The translations under genes and the position numbers were made by a program. This document shows, piece by piece, positions 1-5,992 of a DNA stretch of 5,992 nucleotides. The DNA comes from Quisquiliibacterium sp. (GTDB lineage Bacteria > Pseudomonadota > Gammaproteobacteria > Burkholderiales > Burkholderiaceae_E). Below the pieces are notes generated by a model. It had not been told where the DNA came from. It was given only the letters and a program-made list of their open reading frames with translations, and did no database searches. Each line of letters opens with the position of its first letter. The first letter of the stretch is position 1. The stretch covers positions 1 to 5,992 of the forward strand of contig JALRBB010000215.1 in assembly GCA_023257915.1 (NCBI GenBank). The letters run 5' to 3'.

Positions 1-214
1 ACTCGGCGGTCAGCCAGCCCTGCCCCCGGCCTTTCAAAAATCCAGGAACCCGGTCTTCGATGCTGGCAGTACAAAGCACCCGGGTATCGCCAAATTCGAC
101 CAGCACCGAGCCTTCGGCGTGTTTGGTGAAACCGCGCGTCAGACGGACCGGGCGCAGCGCATCGAACGCGCGCCCGTCGGGGCGGCGTATCTGGAGATCG
201 GAAGTTGTTTTCAT
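1..214 (-). CDS. rph: RNase PH, N-terminal part (cut by window edge)
   Basis: RNase PH is a phosphate-dependent 3'-to-5' exoribonuclease that trims the 3' ends of tRNA precursors and takes part in rRNA turnover in the cytosol, acting as a ring-shaped hexamer. Only the first 71 residues are present. They carry the family's N-terminal signature: [13 protein letters not shown] at residues 11-23, then [11 protein letters not shown] at 26-36, [13 protein letters not shown] at 39-51 and the GQGWLTAE stretch at 64-71, where the family continues into the active-site region. I chose the ATG at 214; an in-frame ATG at 223 would add three residues (MRS), and neither has a clear Shine-Dalgarno sequence. 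The family usually has about 240 residues, so roughly two thirds lie off the left edge. It follows the phosphatase gene by 52 bases with no terminator between, so it is probably the third gene of the kinase operon. The identification is secure; the exact start is not. Confidence 0.95.
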   Translation of the reverse strand, partial: MKTTSDLQIRRPDGRAFDALRPVRLTRGFTKHAEGSVLVEFGDTRVLCTASIEDRVPGFLKGRGQGWLTAE

Positions 215-266
215 CGACCGCATTCTACGGCGCGCCCGGCCTTGTCGGCCAAACCTTGCGATACGC

Positions 267-1175
267 TCAGCGCTTGCCTGCGCGATCGATCGCTTCGCGA
301 ATCTCCCGAACCGCACGCTCGATGTCGGCATCCGACATCGGTTCGGCGGGCCCGCCGGCGTCCTGACCGAATACGATCGTCGAGGTGACCGCACCGTCCA
401 GGGCCGCGTCAACTGACAAGGTGTCGATCATCCGATCCGGGTCATCCCAGCTCATCAACAGGGCGGTCGCATTGTCTGCGTACCGCCCCGCTGCCCGGAC
501 CGCGTCGGCCACCAGCATCGGCACGACCGAACTGACCGTCCCCTGGCAGACCCGTTCGCACAACCCTGGCTCGTCAAAGCCTGCCCAGAGACCGTCGGAA
601 CACAACAGCAAGCGATCGCCAGGCTCCAGTGCATCCGGCCCGGACAACTCGATCGCTGGCGCCTGCGGTGAACCCAGACAGGTCAGCACCTTGTTGCGCT
701 CCGGGTGATTCTTCTGCTGCTCCGGTCGCAACAGACCCATCGCCACCAACTGTTCGACTTTCGAGTGATCCCGGGTCCTGCGCACCAGGCGGCCGCCGCG
801 CAGCCAGTACAGGCGGGAATCACCGGCGTGCGCCCACCAGACACGCCCATCCTGCACGATGCAGGCGACGATGGTCGTTCGCGGTGCCTCCCGCAAGCGA
901 TGGATTACCTGATAGCGAAGCATCTCGCGATGCGCATGCTCGAGCGCATACAACAAAAATCGCGCGGGATCCGGCAGCTCGGGCCTTGCCGCCTTCTGAA
1001 AAAGCATCGCCACCGTCTGCATCGCAATCTGCGCCGCGACTTCGCCGCGCAAGTGACCGCCCATGCCGTCGGCCACCAGCATCAACAGCGCATCCTTCGT
1101 GAAGCAATAGCCCATGCGGTCCTGATTGACCGAGCGAGCGCCGATATCACTGTCCTGGAAAATCGAAAATCGCAT
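267..1175 (-). CDS. PP2C-family Ser/Thr protein phosphatase
   Basis: This is a metal-dependent protein phosphatase (PPM/PP2C family) that removes phosphate from serine and threonine, presumably on targets of the kinase encoded just upstream. From the chosen start it has 302 residues. The PP2C motifs run in order: GARSVNQDR at 12-20, VADGMGGH with the metal-binding Asp36 at 34-41, TTIVACIV at 100-107, [12 protein letters not shown] at 113-124, TRDHS at 134-138, LCSDGLW with Asp194 at 191-197, and ADNAT with Asp234 at 233-237. The metal ligands are therefore intact. There is no signal peptide, membrane segment or regulatory domain. A tail of about 55 residues beyond the core ends in a charged, probably helical segment ([19 protein letters not shown]). 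I chose the ATG at 1175, 13 bases after the kinase stop, because relatives as I recall them begin with MRF/MKF close to the first motif. An ATG at 1220 would add 15 residues and overlap the kinase gene by 32 bases; neither has an obvious Shine-Dalgarno sequence. Confidence 0.93.
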   Translation of the reverse strand: MRFSIFQDSDIGARSVNQDRMGYCFTKDALLMLVADGMGGHLRGEVAAQIAMQTVAMLFQKAARPELPDPARFLLYALEHAHREMLRYQVIHRLREAPRTTIVACIVQDGRVWWAHAGDSRLYWLRGGRLVRRTRDHSKVEQLVAMGLLRPEQQKNHPERNKVLTCLGSPQAPAIELSGPDALEPGDRLLLCSDGLWAGFDEPGLCERVCQGTVSSVVPMLVADAVRAAGRYADNATALLMSWDDPDRMIDTLSVDAALDGAVTSTIVFGQDAGGPAEPMSDADIERAVREIREAIDRAGKR

Positions 1176-1188
1176 CGGGACGGCCGTA

Positions 1189-2199
1189 TCAGACCTTCGG
1201 GTTTGTCTTGGCATCGTCATCGCGACGCCGACCGGTCAATCGCACGGCGAGCGTATCGAGCCAGCGTGGCAGGCCCGGGGATTTCGCCTCGGCTTCGCCC
1301 GGCACAAGGGGGCTGCCAGCACGCATCGCGCGCTGCAATGCGAAGAGGCTCTGTGGACGCTCGAGCGGATTCAGGCGCAGGCACCAGGTCACGATGTCGA
1401 CCAGATGGCGCGAGTAGCGCTCCTCCAGTTCGATCAGATTGCGCGCCATCTTGTCGTCCAAAGGACGCTCATCCGCCTGCTGAGGCGGCACGCCCTTCAT
1501 GCAGGCGTAGAGGCTGGCCCCGAGCCCGTAGATATCGGTCCACGGCCCGAGCTTTTGTGCCTTGCGGTACAGCTCCGGGGCGGCAAACCCCGGCGTATAC
1601 ATCGGAAACAGCTTCGGGGCGTCCTGCGTCAGCGTCTGGCGGGCCGCACCGAAATCCAGCAGGATTGGCGTGCCGTCCGTTCGCAAGTAGATGTTCGCCG
1701 GCTTCAGGTCGAGATGCAAAAGCCGGTTCGCATGCACTTCGCGCAGACCGCTGATGACCTCGTCGAATATCCGTCGAAGGTGATGCTCAGCGATCACGCC
1801 TGCATTTGCCTGTGCGCGGCTGCGCCGGATCACTTCCTGCAGGCTGCGCCCCTGCTCATACGCCATGACCATGTACACGGTCTCATTGGCCCGGAAAAAA
1901 TTCACGACCCTGACGACGTTTGGGTGCATGATCCGGGCCAGCGCCCGGCCCTCCTCGAAGAAGCACTTCAGGCCGTTGCGATAAACCTCGAGATTTTCAG
2001 TGGAGATCGTCGGCACCAGTTCTCCGGCCTCGCGCCTGACTAGCGTGCTCGGGAGAAACTCCTTGACCGCATAGCGCTCGCCAGCCCGGTCATCGGCCAA
2101 ATACACGATGGAAAACCCGCCGCTCGAGATCTTTCTTAAAATACGGTAGCCGCCGATCTCAAGGCCGTCCGGCAAGGGTGCATTTTTCTGGCTGGCCAT
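1189..2199 (-). CDS. Cytosolic Ser/Thr protein kinase (Hanks type, non-RD)
   Basis: This is a eukaryotic-like protein kinase that transfers the gamma-phosphate of ATP to serine or threonine. In the 336-residue product the kinase motifs run in order: glycine loop ISSGGFSIVY at 24-33, the ATP lysine K46 in YAVKEF, the helix-C glutamate at E82 or E83, catalytic loop HLDLKPAN at 162-169, DFG at 182-184, AAPE at 206-209 and DIYGLG at 222-227. The usual Arg before the catalytic Asp is Leu here, making it a non-RD kinase; catalytic Asp164, Lys166 and Asn169 are kept. There is no membrane segment and no PASTA or other sensor domain. The last 40 or so residues are a basic, low-complexity tail (GRRRDDDAK). 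The reading frame is open back to 2349, but the ATG at 2199 puts the start 14 residues before the kinase fold (GYRIL) and downstream of the likely promoter, so I prefer it. No strong Shine-Dalgarno sequence precedes it. The PP2C phosphatase follows at once, giving a writer and eraser pair. Its substrates and signal are unknown. Confidence 0.93.
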   Translation of the reverse strand: MASQKNAPLPDGLEIGGYRILRKISSGGFSIVYLADDRAGERYAVKEFLPSTLVRREAGELVPTISTENLEVYRNGLKCFFEEGRALARIMHPNVVRVVNFFRANETVYMVMAYEQGRSLQEVIRRSRAQANAGVIAEHHLRRIFDEVISGLREVHANRLLHLDLKPANIYLRTDGTPILLDFGAARQTLTQDAPKLFPMYTPGFAAPELYRKAQKLGPWTDIYGLGASLYACMKGVPPQQADERPLDDKMARNLIELEERYSRHLVDIVTWCLRLNPLERPQSLFALQRAMRAGSPLVPGEAEAKSPGLPRWLDTLAVRLTGRRRDDDAKTNPKV

Positions 2200-2319
2200 G
2201 CAGTTGATACTTGCGGTGCGGTTCGGGTCGCCGTGCCAATCCGACAAGTGCCGGGCGACGCGTGTCGATTCAGCGCCGAATCCTTTGTGCTCGATGTGCC
2301 GTTGCTCTGTGTTCTTATT

Positions 2320-2348
2320 CTTATACCAGCCCTGAACGCTTTTACCCA
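2320..2348 (-). promoter_or_regulatory. Extended -10 promoter for the kinase-phosphatase-rph operon
   Basis: Read on the minus strand, TATAAG (2325 to 2320) matches five of six bases of the sigma-70 -10 box. It is preceded by TG and one base (2328-2327), the extended -10 arrangement that can work with a poor -35 box. Seventeen bases upstream lies TGGGTA (2348 to 2343), a three-of-six match to TTGACA. A start near the A at 2313 would give a leader of about 114 bases before the kinase ATG at 2199. The element sits in one of the few AT-rich patches of the window. The match is seen in the sequence; promoter activity is inferred. Confidence 0.5.
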
Positions 2349-2352
2349 CGAC

Positions 2353-3264
2353 GTGTCCAAGACCGCAAACATCCAGAGCATGACCGGCTACGCCAGCGCC
2401 AGCCGGGACAGCAGCGCCGGGCGCCTGCAGATCGAGTTGCGCAGCATCAATTCGCGCTTTCTCGATCTCGCCTTCCGGATTCCCGACGAGTTGCGCAGCG
2501 TCGAGCCGGTGTTACGGGAGCTCATTAGCGCTGCCGTGGCCCGTGGCAAGGTCGAATGCCGCGTATCGGTGCAAAAGCTGCCCGGATCGGCGCGCCAGCC
2601 AACGATCGACCGCACGCTGCTGGGTCAGCTGCTGTCTGCCGCCGCGGAAATCCGTGCCGAGGCACCCGGCGCACAAGCGCTGTCAATGGGGGAGCTGATG
2701 CGATGGCCGGGGCTGTTCGTTGAACCGGTCGCCGATGCGGACGCCATGCTTGCCGAGCTCACCGAACTCGCCCATGAGGCGATTGCAGAACTTGGCATCA
2801 GCCGCCGCCGCGAAGGCTCGCGACTCGGCCAGGCCATCCTGGAGCGTTGCACGAAGATGCGCGAGATCGTCCGCCAGCTCGACGGCAGGGTTCCAGAGCT
2901 ACTGGCCGCCTTCGAGCAGCGCCTGGTCGAGCGACTGCGCAGTGCGCTGACCGATGCCTCGTCCGGGGTCGCGTTGCCGCTTGACGAGATCATGGAGCGG
3001 GTTCGCCAGGAAGTCGTGGTCCACGGTCTTCGGATCGACGTCGCCGAGGAGTTATCCCGTCTGGCAGTACATCTCGATGAGCTGGAGCGCGTCGTGACCG
3101 GCAGCGGACCGGTCGGCAAGCGCCTCGACTTCCTGATGCAGGAGCTCAACCGCGAAGCCAATACGCTCGGCTCGAAGGCCGCCAGCATCGATCTGACCGG
3201 CTCGGCGGTCGATATGAAGCTTCTGATCGAACAGATCCGCGAACAGGTGCAAAACCTTGAGTGA
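2353..3264 (+). CDS. yicC: YicC-family endoribonuclease
   Basis: YicC proteins (YicC N-terminal domain plus C-terminal DUF1732) are cytosolic endoribonucleases; the E. coli member has been linked to degradation of the small RNA RyhB. From the chosen start the product has 303 residues, near the usual length of about 290. The N-terminal signature IQSMTGYA is at 7-14 and the conserved ELRSINSRFLDL at 28-39. The DUF1732 end is very well kept: VHLDELERV at 239-247, GKRLDFLMQELNREANTLGSK at 255-275 and IEQIREQVQNLE at 292-303. The start is uncertain. The family usually begins M-I-x-S-M-T-G, so the ATG at 2380 (the M of SMTG) would lose conserved residues, and no ATG lies where the first M is expected. 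I chose the GTG at 2353; an ATG at 2233 is also in frame but lies across the divergent promoter region. No good ribosome binding site is seen. It leads the yicC-gmk-rpoZ-spoT group and overlaps gmk by 8 bases. Confidence 0.93.
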   Translation: MSKTANIQSMTGYASASRDSSAGRLQIELRSINSRFLDLAFRIPDELRSVEPVLRELISAAVARGKVECRVSVQKLPGSARQPTIDRTLLGQLLSAAAEIRAEAPGAQALSMGELMRWPGLFVEPVADADAMLAELTELAHEAIAELGISRRREGSRLGQAILERCTKMREIVRQLDGRVPELLAAFEQRLVERLRSALTDASSGVALPLDEIMERVRQEVVVHGLRIDVAEELSRLAVHLDELERVVTGSGPVGKRLDFLMQELNREANTLGSKAASIDLTGSAVDMKLLIEQIREQVQNLE

Positions 3265-3988
3265 TACCCACCCCAGCCACCCGGCAGATCCGACCGGGTC
3301 TGGCCCCTCCGGCGCCGCCGGTGCCTCGCAGGCGGATGCCACTGCGAGCGGCGCCGGGAGCTTGTTCGTCATCGTGGCCCCATCGGGTGCCGGTAAAACT
3401 TCGCTGGTGCGCGCGCTGATGCAGCAGCGGCCCGCGGTCGAATTGTCGATTTCGTTCACCACGCGCCAGCCCCGGCCCGGCGAACAGGACGGACGCGACT
3501 ATTGGTTCATCTCTCGGTCAGACTTCGAGCGCCGGCGTGAAGCCGGAGAGTTTCTGGAGTGGGCCGAGGTTCACGGCAATCTGTACGGCACGTCGCGCGC
3601 CTGGATCGCCGAGCGCACAGGCGCCGGGCATGACATCGTGCTCGAGATCGACTGGCAGGGAGCCGCCCAGGTGCAGGCGATGTTTCCGGATGCCGTGGGT
3701 ATCTTCATCGCCCCGCCCACCATGGAAACCCTGCGCGAGCGACTCAGGGCCCGTGGGCAGGATTCCGACGAGGTCATTGAACGCCGGATGGCGGCGGCGC
3801 GTGGCGAATTGGCGCAGGCTCACCGATGCCAATATGTTATTCTTAATCAAGACTTTGCAAGCGCTTTGCAGCAGTTGGTTTGCATCGTCGACAGTGCCGG
3901 GTTGCGCTTCCAAAAGCAGCGTGCCCGCAAGCCCGAATTGTTCGGTCGCCTGTTTGCTTCCCAGGACGGCGACCGCTTCGCTCCCTAG
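3257..3988 (+). CDS. gmk: Guanylate kinase
   Basis: Guanylate kinase converts GMP and ATP to GDP and ADP, an essential cytosolic step in making GTP and thus also the precursor of (p)ppGpp. The 243-residue product has the P-loop APSGAGKTS at 41-49, followed by the GMP-binding stretch FTTRQPRPGEQDGRDYWF, then EFLEWAEVHGNLYGTS and the LEIDWQGA motif, and later the arginine-rich lid RLRARGQDSDEVIERRM. The start is a TTG at 3257, lying inside the end of yicC; AGG at 3245-3247, nine bases before it, can serve as ribosome binding site. No ATG or GTG occurs in frame before the core. The result is an N-terminal extension of about 34 residues, rich in Ser, Gly, Ala and Pro, ahead of GSLFVIVAPSG; typical enzymes have about 205 residues. 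The overlap with yicC suggests coupled translation. The product is certain; the start is fairly likely. Confidence 0.96.
   Translation: MSDTHPSHPADPTGSGPSGAAGASQADATASGAGSLFVIVAPSGAGKTSLVRALMQQRPAVELSISFTTRQPRPGEQDGRDYWFISRSDFERRREAGEFLEWAEVHGNLYGTSRAWIAERTGAGHDIVLEIDWQGAAQVQAMFPDAVGIFIAPPTMETLRERLRARGQDSDEVIERRMAAARGELAQAHRCQYVILNQDFASALQQLVCIVDSAGLRFQKQRARKPELFGRLFASQDGDRFAP
3809..3847 (+). promoter_or_regulatory. Possible internal promoter for rpoZ-spoT inside gmk
   Basis: Within the 3' part of gmk, TTGGCG (3809-3814, four of six to the -35 box) is followed after 18 bases by TATGTT (3833-3838, four of six to the -10 box). A further AT-rich run, TTATTCTTAAT (3837-3847), follows at once. 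The codons here (GTT ATT CTT AAT) are AT-rich choices in an otherwise GC-rich gene, though the protein sequence QYVILN is itself ordinary for guanylate kinase. It lies about 190 bases before the rpoZ start. The support is weak. Confidence 0.2.
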
Positions 3989-3994
3989 CGATTG

Positions 3995-4007
3995 CCGACC
4001 CGGTCGG
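3995..4007 (+). other. Small hairpin between gmk and rpoZ
   Basis: CCGAC (3995-3999) and GTCGG (4003-4007) can pair around a three-base loop, seven bases after the gmk stop. No run of T follows, so it is not an intrinsic terminator. It could mark an mRNA processing point or protect the gmk 3' end, but a stem this short arises easily by chance in GC-rich DNA. Confidence 0.2.
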
Positions 4008-4024
4008 TTGATCGCGGATTTACT

Positions 4025-4028
4025 GAGG
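4025..4028 (+). promoter_or_regulatory. Ribosome binding site of rpoZ
   Basis: GAGG lies eight bases before the ATG at 4037. It is the clearest Shine-Dalgarno sequence in the window and fixes the rpoZ start, against an in-frame TTG at 3992 that would add 15 residues not found in the family. Confidence 0.75.
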
Positions 4029-4036
4029 TTTCCCCC

Positions 4037-4240
4037 ATGGCGCGCATCACGGTCGAAGACTGCCTGAAACAGATCCCCAACCGCTTCGAGCTGGCTCTCG
4101 CGGCAACCTACCGCGCCCGCATGCTCGCGCAAGGTCATACGCCCAAGGTGGACAATAAAGACAAGCCCACGGTTCTGGCTCTGCGCGAAATCGCCGCCGG
4201 CAAGGTCGGTGTCGAGATGCTGCGAAGGGTCCCAACCTGA
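4037..4240 (+). CDS. rpoZ: RNA polymerase omega subunit
   Basis: Omega is the smallest subunit of bacterial RNA polymerase. It binds beta-prime, helps the enzyme assemble and stay stable, and in proteobacteria forms part of one binding site for ppGpp. The 67-residue product begins [20 protein letters not shown], the family's signature N-terminus, and continues with the conserved ATYRARML at residues 23-30 and the helix [16 protein letters not shown]. The length and the ending EMLRRVPT match betaproteobacterial omega as I recall it; the E. coli protein is longer. The ATG is fixed by a good ribosome binding site. It lies 48 bases after gmk and 22 bases before spoT, the usual gmk-rpoZ-spoT order, which places an omega subunit that responds to ppGpp beside the gene controlling ppGpp. 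Confidence 0.98.
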   Translation: MARITVEDCLKQIPNRFELALAATYRARMLAQGHTPKVDNKDKPTVLALREIAAGKVGVEMLRRVPT

Positions 4241-4262
4241 CGCGCGGGCATTCCGCCTTCCA

Positions 4263-5992
4263 ATGGATTCCTCCGGAGGCCCCAGCCAGTCGGCTCCATT
4301 GACGCAGCCTGACACTGCGCCTAGCCGGTCGCGCAAAGCCTCCAGTCGCAAGCGAAGCCTTCGCGACGACACGCCTGATGATGCCTACGACGCATCCTTC
4401 GCTAGAGCCCCCGACAGCCGCAAGGTCGCAACCCTCGCGAGCCTGACGCGCAAGCTCGGCACCTACCTTGAAGCGGCCGACATCCGCCGCATCAAGGAAG
4501 CCTATCGATTCAGCGACTCCGCCCACCTCGGGCAATTTCGCACCAGCGGCGAGCCCTACATCTCGCATCCGATCGCGGTCGCTGAAATCTGCACCGGCTG
4601 GCATCTGGATACTGAATCGCTGATGGCGGCGCTGCTTCACGATGTCATGGAAGACTCCGGCATCACGAAGCAGGAGCTGGCCGAGCGATTCGGCCCGCAG
4701 GTTGCCGAGCTGGTCGACGGCTTGTCCAAACTTGATCGGCTCGAGTTTTCCTCAAAAGAGCATCAGCAGGCCGAGAGCTTTCGCAAGATGTTGCTGGCGA
4801 TGGCCCGCGACCTGCGTGTGATCCTGATCAAGCTGGCCGATCGGGTGCACAACATGCGCACGCTCGATGCGGTCGATCCGGCCAAGCGGCGCCGCGTCGC
4901 TCTGGAAACCAGCGAGATCTACGCCCCGATTGCCAATCGTCTGGGTCTTCGCGAGTTGTACCTGGAACTGCTCGATCTGTCGTTCCGGGCGCGGTACCCG
5001 AATCGCCATCAGGTGTTGCGCAAAGCCATGCTGGCGGCCCGCGGCAACCGCCGCGAGGTGCTGTCGCGCATTCTCGATGCGATGCGCAAGAATCTGTCGG
5101 ATGCGGGTCTCAAGGCCGATGTCTACGGGCGCGAGAAATCGCTCTGGGGCATCTACATGAAGATGGTGGCCCGCCATCTATCGTTCACGCAGGTGCTCGA
5201 CATCTACGGTTTTCGGGTGGAAGTCGACTCAATTCCTGACTGCTACCTGGCTTTAGGCGTACTGCATGCCACGTTCAAACCGGTGCCCGGCCGATTCAAG
5301 GACTACATCGCAATCCCCAAGGTCAACGGCTACCAGTCACTGCACACCACGCTAGTCGGTCCGTTTGGCACCCCGATCGAGTTCCAGATCCGCACTCATG
5401 CGATGCAACGGGTCGCCGACTCGGGGGTGGCTGCGCACTGGCTGTACAAGGCCGAAGACGAGAAATTCTCCGACCTCGAAAAACAGACTCATCAGTGGCT
5501 GCAGTCCCTGCTCGACATCCAGAGCCAGACCGGCGATTCGATGGAATTCATCGAGCATGTCAAGGTCGACTTGTTCCCCGACGCGGTCTATGTATTCACT
5601 CCGCGCGGTCAGATCCGCTCGCTGCCACGCGGCGCCACCGTGGTCGACTTCGCCTACAGTGTGCACACCGAGGTGGGCAACCAGGCGGTGGCTGCGCGCG
5701 TGAACCAGAATCCGGTTGCCCTGCGAACCGAACTGCACAACGGCGACGTGGTCGAGGTGATCACAGACCCGAACTCCAAGCCCAATCCGGCGTGGCTCAG
5801 CTTCGTGCGTACCGGAAAGTCGCGTGCCGAAATCCGCCATGCGCTGCGCACGCTCAAACACTCCGAGTCGCTGGAACTCGGGCGCCGCCTACTCGAACAG
5901 GCTTTGTCGGCGCTACGGCTATCGCCCCATGAGATCGACCCTGCGTTGTTCGAGAAAGCCGCTCGCGACTCGGGAGCCAAAACGGTCGAAGA
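4263..5992 (+). CDS. spoT: Bifunctional (p)ppGpp synthetase/hydrolase (cut by window edge)
   Basis: This RelA/SpoT-family enzyme makes (p)ppGpp from GTP or GDP and ATP and hydrolyses it again, setting the stringent response. The first 576 residues are present. Residues 1-55 are a Ser-, Arg- and Asp-rich, probably disordered extension. The HD hydrolase domain follows (about 56-210) with its metal and catalytic residues kept: H102 (ISHP), H126-D127 and E130-D131 (HDVMED), and D193 (LADRVHNMRT). The synthetase domain (about 285-395) has GREKSLW at 289-295, D313 in LDIYGFRV, the loop RFKD at 344-347 and E373 in IEFQIRT. RxKD is the form found in two-way enzymes, whereas RelA-type synthetases carry ExDD, so both activities are expected. 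The TGS domain runs from about 436 to 500 (DLFPDAVYVFTP, then VDFAYSVHTEVGN). The C-terminal regulatory part, including the expected ACT domain, is off the edge. I chose the ATG at 4263; a GTG at 4209 would overlap rpoZ. No clear ribosome binding site is seen. Confidence 0.96.
   Translation, partial: MDSSGGPSQSAPLTQPDTAPSRSRKASSRKRSLRDDTPDDAYDASFARAPDSRKVATLASLTRKLGTYLEAADIRRIKEAYRFSDSAHLGQFRTSGEPYISHPIAVAEICTGWHLDTESLMAALLHDVMEDSGITKQELAERFGPQVAELVDGLSKLDRLEFSSKEHQQAESFRKMLLAMARDLRVILIKLADRVHNMRTLDAVDPAKRRRVALETSEIYAPIANRLGLRELYLELLDLSFRARYPNRHQVLRKAMLAARGNRREVLSRILDAMRKNLSDAGLKADVYGREKSLWGIYMKMVARHLSFTQVLDIYGFRVEVDSIPDCYLALGVLHATFKPVPGRFKDYIAIPKVNGYQSLHTTLVGPFGTPIEFQIRTHAMQRVADSGVAAHWLYKAEDEKFSDLEKQTHQWLQSLLDIQSQTGDSMEFIEHVKVDLFPDAVYVFTPRGQIRSLPRGATVVDFAYSVHTEVGNQAVAARVNQNPVALRTELHNGDVVEVITDPNSKPNPAWLSFVRTGKSRAEIRHALRTLKHSESLELGRRLLEQALSALRLSPHEIDPALFEKAARDSGAKTVE

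Noticed and set aside
236..256. GGCC-TTGTC-GGCC hairpin between the phosphatase gene and rph as a terminator
   Set aside because: The stem is four base pairs with no T run on either strand, so it gives no ground for splitting the operon.
705..1754. Plus-strand open frame of 349 codons opposite the phosphatase and kinase
   Set aside because: It lies antisense to two genes with complete family motifs, has Arg/Ala/Ser/Pro-rich composition without recognisable motifs, and is the kind of long mirror frame expected in GC-rich coding DNA.
1126..2043. Plus-strand open frame of 305 codons opposite the kinase
   Set aside because: Its product resembles no family I know and mirrors the kinase codons; the minus-strand kinase motifs explain the region.
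267..2199. Kinase and phosphatase as a PpkA/PppA pair of a type VI secretion system
   Set aside because: No secretion genes are nearby, the kinase has no membrane or periplasmic part as PpkA does, and all neighbours are housekeeping genes.
2256..2267. Inverted repeat CGAC-GCGT-GTCG as an operator in the divergent region
   Set aside because: A four-base stem is too short to stand out in GC-rich DNA.
2200..2349. Longer kinase start at 2349, adding 50 residues
   Set aside because: The added segment has no family resemblance and would begin upstream of the extended -10 element; the ATG at 2199 sits just before the kinase fold.
3989..4036. Intrinsic terminator between gmk and rpoZ
   Set aside because: The only hairpin has a five-base stem and no following T run.
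3518..4372. Minus-strand open frame of 284 codons across gmk and rpoZ
   Set aside because: It runs antisense through two well-recognised genes and the gap between them and shows no motif of its own.

Overview
The window is a GC-rich, densely coded stretch of a proteobacterial chromosome, most likely from a betaproteobacterium of the Burkholderiales type. Three things point there: the 67-residue omega subunit, the wording of the SpoT core around its RFKD loop and TGS domain, and a gene order I recall from that group (rph, PP2C phosphatase and protein kinase on one side; yicC, gmk, rpoZ and spoT on the other). Apart from the kinase/phosphatase pair the genes are housekeeping. I see no mobile element, CRISPR array, tRNA or rRNA.

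Left arm (minus strand, read right to left from about 2.3 kb). A 336-residue cytosolic Ser/Thr protein kinase (2199 to 1189) is followed after 13 bases by a PP2C-type phosphatase (1175 to 267). After about 50 bases comes the 5' part of rph, RNase PH, which runs off the left edge. The three genes look like one operon. A well-formed extended -10 element on the minus strand lies about 120 bases upstream of the kinase start.

Right arm (plus strand). yicC (2353 to 3264) overlaps gmk (3257 to 3988) by 8 bases. A 48-base gap with a good ribosome binding site leads to rpoZ (4037 to 4240), and 22 bases later spoT begins (4263) and runs off the right edge after its TGS domain. No convincing terminator separates these four genes, so they probably form one operon, perhaps with an internal promoter in the 3' part of gmk.

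The right arm joins RNA turnover (YicC), guanine nucleotide supply (Gmk), an RNA polymerase subunit (omega) and the enzyme that makes and removes the alarmone (p)ppGpp. The left arm joins a reversible protein phosphorylation pair with a 3'-to-5' RNA trimming enzyme. The two arms are divergent and share a 153-base control region. The least understood part is the kinase/phosphatase pair, whose substrates cannot be read from the sequence. No wholly new system is evident; the main points for a second look are this pair's place beside stringent-response genes, the kinase's non-RD catalytic loop, the non-ATG starts, and a repeated AT-rich motif that may mark promoters.
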